Notes: generated by a model not told the origin, from the letters alone. Numbered from the stretch's first letter, positions 1 through 6,882 are shown. The stretch: DNA of 6,882 nt from Opitutaceae bacterium (GCA_023265535.1 JAHFTI010000173.1:1143-8024), one strand, 5' to 3'. A program made the numbers and translations.

Positions 1-1201
1 CTTCCTCCCGGAGGTGTTTCAGCAGGCGCTCGCGATCCTCGGCCGCCAGCCAGCCCACCTCCGTGGAACGCCGCCCGATCAGCTCCTCCCGCTGGTAGCC
101 CGTGAGCGACAGGAAAAAATCATTCACGTCGAGGAACACGCCCTCCTCCAGGGTGGTGATGCTCACCAGGACGGGCGCATACCTGAAGGCCTTGGAGAAC
201 TTCTCCTCGCTTTCGCGCAGCCTGCTTTCCACGTGCTTGCGTTCCGAGATGTCCCGCACGAAGGCCCAGGTGCAGGAGGGCACCCCGCCCTCCCCGCGCA
301 GCAGGGAGAGGCGAAGTTCGACAGCCACCACGCTGCCATCCTTGCGGCTGAACTCCTTCTGGTAGATGTCCGAGTAGCCGCGCGCCAGCACCTGCTCGCG
401 CACGAAGGCCCTGTCCTTGGCATGCCACTGGGGGGGAGTCAGCTCGGCATGCGTGAGCAGCCTGAGCTCCTCCCTTCCAAAACCCAGCATGCGCCGAAAC
501 ACCTCGTTGAACTCAAGCACCCTGCCGCCCATGTCGAAGCGCACATAGGCGTCCATGGTGGTCTCGTACATCTGGTGATGGATGGCCTGGTGCTCCCTCA
601 GGGACTGTTCCGCCGCCTCCCGGGCCTGCCTGCTCCGTGCCAGCTCCGCCTCATTGCGCCGAAGGATCCAGGCGAGCACGAATTGGATGACCACCAGGAT
701 TCCCACGTAAAAGGCCTGCGCCATCCACCTGGTCTGGGGCTGGATGTTCATGGAGTTGTCGGGAAGCATGCCCTGCAGCTCCGCCCAGGCGATGATGCCG
801 GTCAGGACAATGGAGGAAAGACCCACCCAAAGGGCCGCCCAGGCTCCGAGCAGGATGCCCGCCAGCACCACAAAGATCAGGGAAAGCGTCATCCCGGAAG
901 CACTCGTCCCGCCGTGGTTCCACACTGCGTAAAACTGAAGTCCCTGGTAGAGGAAGATCATCAGCCAGGACGCCAGGCGGATGCGTCCGCTCCTCATGAG
1001 CAGAAGCCCTCCCAGCCCCAGCAGATTCAACAGCACCAGGATGATGAGATAACGGAGCACCAGGCCCTGTGTCAGGAGCATCAGCAGCGGGATGCAGACA
1101 TTGAGCGAAACCACGGTCCCCGTGAGCACGGCCCAGAACTTGCGTGCCTCGATGGAGCGCACTTCATGGTTCAGCGGGGGCGGCTTCAGCAGGGAGAACA
1201 T
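1..1201 (-). CDS. Membrane-bound PAS sensor protein, probable sensor kinase (N-terminal 400 residues, 3' end outside window)
   Basis: This reading frame is open from an in-frame TAA (1349-1351, minus strand) to the left edge of the window. I chose the ATG at 1201 because it is the first in-frame ATG and precedes a short cytoplasmic tail (MFSLLKPPPLNHEVRS) and the first helix. GTG codons further upstream are possible but less likely. Six hydrophobic helices lie at about residues 22-43, 47-69, 76-94, 104-121, 122-140 and 161-180. The pattern resembles a six-helix sensor module that I know from many bacterial PAS kinases, with a glycine-rich NHGGTSASG loop between helices 3 and 4. A charged coiled coil (about 181-205) leads to PAS 1 (about 209-323, ending FVRDISERK) and PAS 2 (about 331 to the edge, containing LDVNDFFLSLTGYQREELIG). 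The output domain is not visible. A histidine kinase is most likely by architecture, but a diguanylate cyclase or other output cannot be excluded. It is transcribed divergently from the large kinase. Confidence 0.88.
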   Translation of the reverse strand, partial: MFSLLKPPPLNHEVRSIEARKFWAVLTGTVVSLNVCIPLLMLLTQGLVLRYLIILVLLNLLGLGGLLLMRSGRIRLASWLMIFLYQGLQFYAVWNHGGTSASGMTLSLIFVVLAGILLGAWAALWVGLSSIVLTGIIAWAELQGMLPDNSMNIQPQTRWMAQAFYVGILVVIQFVLAWILRRNEAELARSRQAREAAEQSLREHQAIHHQMYETTMDAYVRFDMGGRVLEFNEVFRRMLGFGREELRLLTHAELTPPQWHAKDRAFVREQVLARGYSDIYQKEFSRKDGSVVAVELRLSLLRGEGGVPSCTWAFVRDISERKHVESRLRESEEKFSKAFRYAPVLVSITTLEEGVFLDVNDFFLSLTGYQREELIGRRSTEVGWLAAEDRERLLKHLREE

Positions 1202-1427
1202 GGGAGGGAGCGTGAGCGCTGCATGGCTCCGCCACACGCACCGGCGCACCCTGCAGTGCCCTGCAAACGGCACAGAAGACACCCCACTTTGCGACTTTCT
1301 TGAGCCAAGCGTAGATACCGCCTCCGCATTCGCCCGCCGGTAGAGGTATTACCCCCTGCGCGCACGGTGAAACTCGTTGTGCTTCCCGAGGGGCAAACGC
1401 AATCTTGGTGCACACGCAGCGCTCTCC
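1202..1427. other. Divergent intergenic region between the two sensor genes
   Basis: This 226-bp stretch separates the start codons of two divergently transcribed sensor genes, so it must carry both leaders and presumably both promoters. I see no coding frame of its own, no tRNA or other recognisable RNA, and no strong terminator-like hairpin. Small inverted repeats are present: CTTG-AGC-CAAG at 1299-1309, GGTA-T-TACC at 1345-1353, and GTGCC/GGCAC arms at 1256-1260 and 1269-1273. All have arms of only four or five bases and may be chance. Neither flanking start codon has a Shine-Dalgarno-like purine run at the usual distance. Confidence 0.7.
1289..1317 (+). promoter_or_regulatory. Weak candidate sigma-70-type promoter for the large kinase gene
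   Basis: TTGCGA (1289-1294) and TAGATA (1312-1317) are separated by exactly 17 bases on the plus strand. They match the -35 and -10 consensus at 4/6 and 3/6 positions. Initiation would fall near 1324 and give a leader of about 100 bases before the ATG at 1428. The spacer contains the short inverted repeat CTTG-AGC-CAAG (1299-1309), which could be an operator or coincidence. Matches this weak arise by chance, so this is only the best candidate I could find by eye. I found no comparable minus-strand candidate for the divergent gene. Confidence 0.2.
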
Positions 1428-4400
1428 ATGATCGCCCTAAACCTGCCTCCCAGGGTCCCGCCGCCTGCGACAAGGAACGAAAAGATTGTCACGTGTGCGT
1501 CCGCCACGGGAGCCCTCCTCATCGCGCTGCTGGGCTCGCTTGCGCCTCTGTTCTCGGCTTCCTCCCCCATCGCCCAAGGGCTGAATGACCTGAAGGCCAA
1601 ACCAGGCGTCGCGCTTCCCGTTCTGCTCCTGGGGCTGGCCATCCTGGCCCTCCAGCTTCTCACAGGAAACTCCCGCGGCCGCTGGGTGGCTCTCCTGCTT
1701 TCGATCCTGGCAGGTTTAGGCAGCCTCGTGCAATGCCTGGGGCAGGGCGTGCCGGGGGCATTTTCCGCACAACCGCACTCCGGCATCCAACAGGTCCTCG
1801 TCCACCTTTCAGGCGCACCCTGGCTCACCGGACTGCTGGCACTGAGTGCCTGGCTTCTCCTTTGCCTCATCATGGGCTGGGACCGACACAGGCACCTTCG
1901 CCTCATCCTCCTTTTCACCTCCGTCCTCCTCTCCATGGGCTTTGGAGGACTCGCCCTGGGCCTTCAGTCGGGGGTCCCCCTATGGGCTTCAGGAAGCGGC
2001 GAAACTCCCGGCGTGAGTGAGTTCCTTTCCCTGTGCATCCTCAACTTCAGCCTCGCCAGCGCCTCGGGCCTGAGGCGCTTCGCCCATCACTTTTTCCTCG
2101 GGGAGGAGACGGGGCCGCTGGAGGCCTCCCCGGCCGAGGCCCGACGCAAGCAGCAGGCGCTGCTCCTGGTCTTTTTCGGGGTGAACGCCCTGCTCATACT
2201 CGGCGCCTATTCCTACATCAAGCTTCACGTGCACCAAGCCCGCCACGACCTGGGCCGCAACCTCACCACGATCACCCAACTCAAACTCACCCAGCTCGGG
2301 ACTTGGAAACGGGAACGCGAAGCAGATGCCGCAACGCTGATGAAAGCCCCCTTCCTCGCGGAGAACCTGCCCCAGGATGCCCCTGAACCCGAGCGCACTC
2401 TCCGTTTCGAGCAGCTCCGCAGCTTCTTCGACGAGTACCGGAAACGCTATGGATACAGCCAGGTCACACTCTATGATGCCAGCCTCAGGCGCCAGGCAGA
2501 CTGGCCTGAGCTTGCGGGCATAGGCAGCCCTCCTCCCGGCGTCCTGGCACTCATGCAGGGACTGGATCAGGCACGGGAGCCGAGGATTGGACGCGTCGAG
2601 GTCGAGGAAAGCGGCAAACCCGTCTTCAACCTCCTCGTCCCGCTCTTCCAGGGTCGGGAACGACGTTTCGCCGGGGCTGTTGACCTGAAGGCCGACGCCC
2701 AAAGGCTCCTGCAGGGCCTGCTGTCCAATCCTGGCGCCGCCACAGGGCCTGCGTCGCTCCTGGTGAAGAGCGAAGGCCGCCAGTTGTTTGTCATGGATGG
2801 TGGCAAGGCAAGGATGGCGGCTGAAAGGGCGCCCCGATTGTCCGCCCCCCCGCTGAACAGCATCGAATGGCAGGCCGCCATCGAAGGGAGCTTCTCCCTC
2901 CGCGAAGGGCACACCCAGGCGGGACTGCCCGTGCTGGCTGTCGCTGAAAGGCTCGGGAATGGCCCCTGGGTGATGCTCACCCTCCTGCCACACGAGGAAG
3001 CCTACCAGCTCGTCCGCGAGGAGGCCCTGCGCGTGGCCATCGCCTTCGCCGTTCTCATGGTCCTCATCGGCCTCGTGCTTGGGCGCCTCTGGCGCCAGCA
3101 CCTGCGGGACATCAAGGAGCGTCAGGACTGGGTCGAGCAGGACCGGCTGGCTGCCGTGGAGAGGCTGGGCCACGTGATGCGAAATGCCAACGACATCGTC
3201 CTGCATCTCGACGAGAACCTGCACATCATCGAGGCCAACGAGAAGGCGTCCATGGTTTATGGCTGGAGCGTGGAGGAGCTCAAGAGGCTCACGGTCTTCG
3301 ACATTCGGGAACAGAGCCCTGCCAACACATTGCCCCCCCACTTCGTCGACACCATCGACGAGAAGGGCAAGGTCTTTGAAAGCCTGCACCGAACGCGCGA
3401 AGGCAGGGTGTTCCCGGTCGAAGTCAGCACACGCCGCGTGCTGGTCGACGGGCGCAAACACATCCTTTCAATCATCCGGGACATCACGCAGCGAAAGGCC
3501 CACGAGAGAGAAATCGAGCGTCTCACCCGGATGTATCACCTGATGAGCGAGCTGAACAAGGTGATCATCCACGCCAAGTCCCGCACCAACCTGCTCAACG
3601 AAATCTGCAGGGTGCTGGTCGAATACGGGCGCTTCAGGATCGCCTGGGTGGGCTGGCCAAACGCGGGCACGAAGATGCTGGAACCCATAGCCTGTGCAGG
3701 CGACGAGCACAACTACGTGCCGGACATCCGCATCCCCGCCAACCCGGCAGACCCCGAGGCCCGCGGGCCCAGCGGCATCACCTTCACCACTGGCAGGACC
3801 TATGTCTGCAACGACTTCTTCAGCGACCCGCACACTGTGCCCTGGCGCGAGCAGGCGAAACGCTGCGGCTTCCAGGCCTCCATCAGCCTTCCCTTGAGGC
3901 AGGAAGGCATGACGGTGGGGTTGCTCATGGTCTACGCCACCGAGGCTCACTTTTTTGGCAGCCGCGAGATTGCACTGCTGGAGGAGGCTGCCGGAAACGT
4001 GTCCTTCGCCCTGGAGGTGGTTGCGGGCGAGAACCGCCGTCGGGAAATGGAAGGGGCCCTGCGCAGCAGCCAGGAACGACTCGCGTTTCTCCTCACCGCC
4101 ACCCCTGCAATCATCTATTCCACGCAGGCAGGCGGGGAGTACAACACGACCTTCATCAGCGAAAACGTCAGGGAGGTCCTGGGTTATGAACCGCAGTCCT
4201 TCCTGGAGGACCCGGGCTTTTGGATCGAGAATCTTCACCCGGAGGACAGGGACAGGGCACAGGAGGCCCTGGGTGAACTGGATTCCAGGAGCACGGTGAC
4301 GCGCGAATACCGCTTCAGACACAGGAACGGCTCCTACCGCTGGATGCACGACGTCGCCCGCCTCACCCGCGACAACAGCGGACGGCCCATGGAAATGGTC

Positions 4401-6752
4401 GGCTATTGGATCGACGTCACCGAAGGCAGGGTGATGCAGAGCAACCTGAGCGAAAGCGAGGGACGCTACCGCCTCATCGCTGAAAACACGAGTGATGTGA
4501 TCTGGCTCTTCGACATGGTGGCGGGGTGCTTCACCTACGTCAGCCCCTCCGTCCACAAGCTCCGTGGTTACACTCCCGAGGAGGTGCTCGGTCAGACCAT
4601 GCAGGAGGTCATGAGCCCGGCGGCGATGGAAAAGGTTTCGCTTCAGATTGCAGAGAGTCTCGCCGCGCTCAGTTCGGGCGATGACGCGGCACGTCATACC
4701 GTCACCGAGGTGGAGCAAACCTGCAAGAATGGCGGCACCGTCCTCACGGAAGTGGTGACCACGCTCCTGCTCACCCCCCAGGGACAGCTCACGCAGATCC
4801 TTGGGGTGAGCCGTGACATCACCCAGCGGAAGCGCATGGAACTGGAGCTCCAGGACCTGCTGCGCGGACTGAAGGCCTGGCACGAGGTCTCGCTCGTCTT
4901 TGAGCGGCAGGAGCGCCAGCCCGACGAGCTGGTCGCGGAGGCGGTGCAATACCTGCTGCCGGCGCTGCAATTCCCGGAGGACGGCCAGGCGATCATCGAC
5001 TACAACGGCAAGTCACATGCGGCGGGGGTGCCAGGCTCCCTTTCGGAGCAACTCAGCGCCGACATCGTGGTCCGCCAGCAGATCGCCGGACGAGTGACGA
5101 TCGGCTATGTGAAACCCCACCTCGCCGTCGCGGACCCCGCGAGTCGGCAACAGCAGCAGGCCCTCGTGGAGGGCATCGCACGCACCATCGGCACGGGACT
5201 TGGCCTGCGCATCACCTTCGAGGAACTGCGCCAGAGCGAGGAGCGCGCCCGCGCGCTCTTTGAGAACGCGGACGTCGGAATGTTCGAGATGTCGCTTCAA
5301 GGGGAGATTCGCAGGGGCAACCGGCGCCTGGCTGTCATGCTGTCCTGCGCCCCCTCCGAATTGCGCGAGCTCAGGCTGCGCGAGCTGATCCAGGCGGATT
5401 TTCACGGGCTCCTGGAGAGCCTGCTCAAGCGCCTGCGCGAACGCTCCCAGCGCACGCTCACGATGGAATTGCGCTGCGTGGACCGCGAGGGGTCGGCCTT
5501 CTGGGGCAGCCTCACGCTCACCGCGGAATTCAGCCAGGAAGGGCAGCCCTGCTCCTGCATCGGCGTCCTCCAGGACATCTCCCAGGAAGTGGCGGCACAC
5601 CAGACCCTCCAGAGCTTCAACACGGAATTGGAAAAGAAGGTGGCACTCAGGACCGAGGAGCTGGCCGTGCGCAACCGGGAAGTGCAGGCCCTGCTCCAGT
5701 CCATCCCCGACATGGTGCTGCGCATGCGCAAAGACGGCACCCTGCTGCACTGCCAGCAGGCACACGGGAATTCGGAGCTGGCCGCTCTCGGCGCCTCCAT
5801 CACCGGGGATCCCCAGGGCTTCGGCCGCTCCATGCTCTTCCTGCCAGGCATGGAAGTCGGCAAGCGCGCACTGGAGCAGAACACCACGGTCGCCCAGGAG
5901 GCGGAGCTGACCCTGGAGACGGGCCCCCTGAGCATTGAGCTGCGCGCCGCCCCCGTTGGCACCACCGACTTCGTGCTCTTTGTGCGGGACATCACCGACC
6001 GCAAGCGCCTCGAGCAGGAGATGGAGAACACGCTGCGCAAGGAACGGGAAATTTCCGCAATGAAGGGGCGCTTCATCTCGGTGACCTCGCACGAGTTTCG
6101 AACCCCCATGGCCGCCGCACTGGGCTCCGTGGACCTGCTCCTCAATCACATGGATCGCCTGCAGCCCTCCAAGAGGGCGGAACTCATCGGGCGAATCGGG
6201 GGATCCCTCGGCCGCATGAACGCAATGCTGGACGACCTGCTGAGCGTGAATCGTGTCGAGTCAGGCCGGATTAAGGTCCACCTCGCCGACCTGGACCTGG
6301 GAACCTTCATGGTTGACCTGCTCGACGAGATCCGCGCCGGGGACCGCGGCGCCCACCCCTTCGTCCTCGAGGATTCCACGGGGGGGCTGAAGGTGCGGAC
6401 CGACACACACGTACTCCGTCATTGCGTGAGCAACCTCCTGACCAATGCCGCGCGTTACTCCCCGGCAGGCACCCCCGTCACCCTTGCCCTCGCGGGAGGC
6501 GAACACGGCTTCAGCGTCTGCGTCTCCGATCAGGGCATTGGAGTGCCTCCCGCCGAGCATGCACGCATCTTCGAACCCTTCGAGCGCGGCTCCAACGTGG
6601 GGGAAATCCGCGGAACCGGCCTGGGGCTCAACATCGTCAAGCGCATGGGTGAACTGCTGGGGGCACGCATCCAGGTGGAGTCCCCCGCCCGGGGCGGCGC
6701 CCGTTTCACCCTCCATTTTCCGCTCCCGCCACCCACCCACCCCGCCACGTGA
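1428..6752 (+). CDS. Large multi-sensor transmembrane histidine kinase (7TM-Cache-TM-PAS-GAF-PAS-PAS-linker-PAS-PAS-HisKA-HATPase)
   Basis: This is a predicted 1774-residue inner-membrane sensor kinase that autophosphorylates a histidine and donates the phosphate to a response regulator. The frame opens after TGA 1368-1370. I chose ATG 1428 because it is the only ATG before the first helix; TTG 1377 would add 17 unremarkable residues. Six helices lie at about residues 20-43, 60-80, 86-106, 132-152, 157-180 and 198-216. Helices at 244-266 and 536-556 flank an extracytoplasmic Cache-like domain (about 267-533, with LKLTQLGTWKREREAD near its start). Then follow PAS 1 (578-692, ending IIRDITQRK), GAF (702-865), PAS 2 (PAS_3 type, 884-1000), PAS 3 (1009-1137), a degenerate linker domain (1146-1262), PAS 4 (1268-1387), a coiled coil (1396-1425) and PAS 5 (1423-1527, ending RDITDRK). 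HisKA has its H box SHEFRTP with phospho-acceptor His1555. HATPase_c has N box NLLTNAARYSP (Asn1669, Asn1673), G1 DQGIG (Asp1701), F box IFEPFERG and G2 GTGLGL (from Gly1729). All catalytic motifs look intact. There is no HAMP and no receiver domain. The response regulator gene 71 bp downstream is the likely partner. The ligands are unknown. Confidence 0.95.
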   Translation: MIALNLPPRVPPPATRNEKIVTCASATGALLIALLGSLAPLFSASSPIAQGLNDLKAKPGVALPVLLLGLAILALQLLTGNSRGRWVALLLSILAGLGSLVQCLGQGVPGAFSAQPHSGIQQVLVHLSGAPWLTGLLALSAWLLLCLIMGWDRHRHLRLILLFTSVLLSMGFGGLALGLQSGVPLWASGSGETPGVSEFLSLCILNFSLASASGLRRFAHHFFLGEETGPLEASPAEARRKQQALLLVFFGVNALLILGAYSYIKLHVHQARHDLGRNLTTITQLKLTQLGTWKREREADAATLMKAPFLAENLPQDAPEPERTLRFEQLRSFFDEYRKRYGYSQVTLYDASLRRQADWPELAGIGSPPPGVLALMQGLDQAREPRIGRVEVEESGKPVFNLLVPLFQGRERRFAGAVDLKADAQRLLQGLLSNPGAATGPASLLVKSEGRQLFVMDGGKARMAAERAPRLSAPPLNSIEWQAAIEGSFSLREGHTQAGLPVLAVAERLGNGPWVMLTLLPHEEAYQLVREEALRVAIAFAVLMVLIGLVLGRLWRQHLRDIKERQDWVEQDRLAAVERLGHVMRNANDIVLHLDENLHIIEANEKASMVYGWSVEELKRLTVFDIREQSPANTLPPHFVDTIDEKGKVFESLHRTREGRVFPVEVSTRRVLVDGRKHILSIIRDITQRKAHEREIERLTRMYHLMSELNKVIIHAKSRTNLLNEICRVLVEYGRFRIAWVGWPNAGTKMLEPIACAGDEHNYVPDIRIPANPADPEARGPSGITFTTGRTYVCNDFFSDPHTVPWREQAKRCGFQASISLPLRQEGMTVGLLMVYATEAHFFGSREIALLEEAAGNVSFALEVVAGENRRREMEGALRSSQERLAFLLTATPAIIYSTQAGGEYNTTFISENVREVLGYEPQSFLEDPGFWIENLHPEDRDRAQEALGELDSRSTVTREYRFRHRNGSYRWMHDVARLTRDNSGRPMEMVGYWIDVTEGRVMQSNLSESEGRYRLIAENTSDVIWLFDMVAGCFTYVSPSVHKLRGYTPEEVLGQTMQEVMSPAAMEKVSLQIAESLAALSSGDDAARHTVTEVEQTCKNGGTVLTEVVTTLLLTPQGQLTQILGVSRDITQRKRMELELQDLLRGLKAWHEVSLVFERQERQPDELVAEAVQYLLPALQFPEDGQAIIDYNGKSHAAGVPGSLSEQLSADIVVRQQIAGRVTIGYVKPHLAVADPASRQQQQALVEGIARTIGTGLGLRITFEELRQSEERARALFENADVGMFEMSLQGEIRRGNRRLAVMLSCAPSELRELRLRELIQADFHGLLESLLKRLRERSQRTLTMELRCVDREGSAFWGSLTLTAEFSQEGQPCSCIGVLQDISQEVAAHQTLQSFNTELEKKVALRTEELAVRNREVQALLQSIPDMVLRMRKDGTLLHCQQAHGNSELAALGASITGDPQGFGRSMLFLPGMEVGKRALEQNTTVAQEAELTLETGPLSIELRAAPVGTTDFVLFVRDITDRKRLEQEMENTLRKEREISAMKGRFISVTSHEFRTPMAAALGSVDLLLNHMDRLQPSKRAELIGRIGGSLGRMNAMLDDLLSVNRVESGRIKVHLADLDLGTFMVDLLDEIRAGDRGAHPFVLEDSTGGLKVRTDTHVLRHCVSNLLTNAARYSPAGTPVTLALAGGEHGFSVCVSDQGIGVPPAEHARIFEPFERGSNVGEIRGTGLGLNIVKRMGELLGARIQVESPARGGARFTLHFPLPPPTHPAT

Positions 6753-6823
6753 GGTTCCACCCTGCAGCGCGTAGCGATTTCCACGCCTCACACACACCGA
6801 CAGCGACCCCGAAACAGCCCGCC
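6753..6823 (+). other. Short gap between kinase and response regulator genes, no terminator seen
   Basis: These 71 bases separate the kinase stop codon (TGA 6750-6752) from the response regulator ATG. I see no GC-rich hairpin followed by a T run and no convincing promoter, so the two genes are probably co-transcribed. The last bases before the ATG (gaaacagcccgcc) contain no Shine-Dalgarno-like motif. Confidence 0.55.
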
Positions 6824-6882
6824 ATGAAAATCCTGATCATTGAAGACGAACCCGACCTGAGAAACACCCTGAAGGACATGCT
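6824..6882 (+). CDS. Response regulator, receiver-domain N-terminus (partial, 19 codons visible)
   Basis: The visible product begins MKILIIEDEPDLRNTLKDM and then runs off the right edge. This is the classic first strand and first helix of a CheY-like receiver domain: a hydrophobic beta strand (KILII) followed by the acidic pair Asp8/Glu9, which helps bind the Mg2+ needed for phosphorylation. The phospho-acceptor aspartate, expected around residue 50-55, and any output domain (for example a DNA-binding helix-turn-helix) lie outside the window. The gene follows the large kinase on the same strand after a 71-bp gap without a terminator. Since that kinase has no receiver of its own, this protein is its likely phosphotransfer partner. 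The ATG directly precedes the conserved receiver start, so the start choice is secure despite the missing ribosome binding site. Confidence 0.9.
   Translation, partial: MKILIIEDEPDLRNTLKDM

Noticed and set aside
14..1303. Long plus-strand open frame (429 codons) opposite the left sensor gene
   Set aside because: It is in codon register with the minus-strand gene. Stops there would need TTA, CTA or TCA codons in the real gene, which GC-rich genes avoid. The translation is low-complexity, rich in His, Gln, Pro and Gly with no domain, while the opposite strand encodes helices and PAS domains.
1377..1427. TTG at 1377 as the start of the large kinase
   Set aside because: It would add 17 residues with no recognisable feature, has no ribosome binding site, and uses a rare start codon. 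ATG 1428 stands directly before the short basic tail and first helix.
1349..1936. Minus-strand open frame of 195 codons over the kinase N-terminus
   Set aside because: It is rich in Arg and Ser with no domain, and it overlaps a region whose plus-strand translation gives clear transmembrane helices.
3477..6008. Recurring DNA similarity around gacatcac-cgc-aag-like stretches (near 3477, 4812 and 5985)
   Set aside because: These are the codons for the conserved PAS/PAC ending RDIT(Q/D)RK and reflect protein-level conservation, not a DNA repeat element.
1989..6149. Three long minus-strand open frames (1989-3461, 3468-4970, 5013-6149) antisense to the large kinase
   Set aside because: All three lie in the same antisense frame, in codon register with the kinase. 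Their openness follows from rare TTA/CTA/TCA codons in a GC-rich gene. No recognisable domains are seen in the translations.
1428..6752. Possibility that the large kinase is a hybrid kinase with an internal receiver domain or a frameshifted fusion
   Set aside because: The frame is continuous from the start codon to TGA 6750-6752. The protein ends about 25 residues after the last HATPase_c segment with no receiver motif, and the receiver is encoded separately from 6824.
1..6882. Search for mobile elements, CRISPR arrays, tRNAs, riboswitches and strong terminators
   Set aside because: By eye I found no terminal inverted repeats, transposase motifs, regularly spaced repeats, cloverleaf-like folds or hairpin-plus-T-run terminators on either strand.

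Overview
The window is GC-rich bacterial DNA that holds two-component signalling genes and nothing else I can recognise. I see no mobile element, RNA gene, CRISPR array or toxin/defence gene. The inner-membrane sensor kinases suggest a Gram-negative bacterium. High GC, start codons without Shine-Dalgarno motifs, and the style of the kinase and response regulator would fit Verrucomicrobiota, but that assignment is a low-confidence guess.

Layout: (1) Positions 1-1201, minus strand: the N-terminal 400 residues of a membrane sensor with six transmembrane helices, a coiled-coil linker and two PAS domains. It runs off the left edge, so its output domain is not visible. (2) Positions 1202-1427: a 226-bp divergent intergenic region that must hold the leaders, and presumably the promoters, of both flanking genes. 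(3) Positions 1428-6752, plus strand: one very large (1774-residue) multi-sensor histidine kinase. Its order is: a weakly conserved six-helix membrane module, an extracytoplasmic Cache-like domain between two further helices, PAS, GAF, PAS, PAS, a small degenerate GAF-like/PAS-linker domain, PAS, coiled coil, PAS, HisKA and HATPase_c. It has no receiver domain of its own. (4) Positions 6753-6823: a 71-bp gap with no terminator. (5) From 6824 to the right edge, plus strand: the first 19 codons of a CheY-like response regulator.

Inferred working model: the large kinase integrates several signals (periplasmic, membrane and cytoplasmic), autophosphorylates on His1555 and passes the phosphate to the response regulator encoded just downstream, probably from the same transcript. 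The divergent PAS sensor may act in the same or a parallel circuit through the shared intergenic region. Functions are assigned from domain recognition by eye only. No ligand, target gene or phenotype can be read from the sequence. The architecture is elaborate, but I do not see evidence of a new kind of system.
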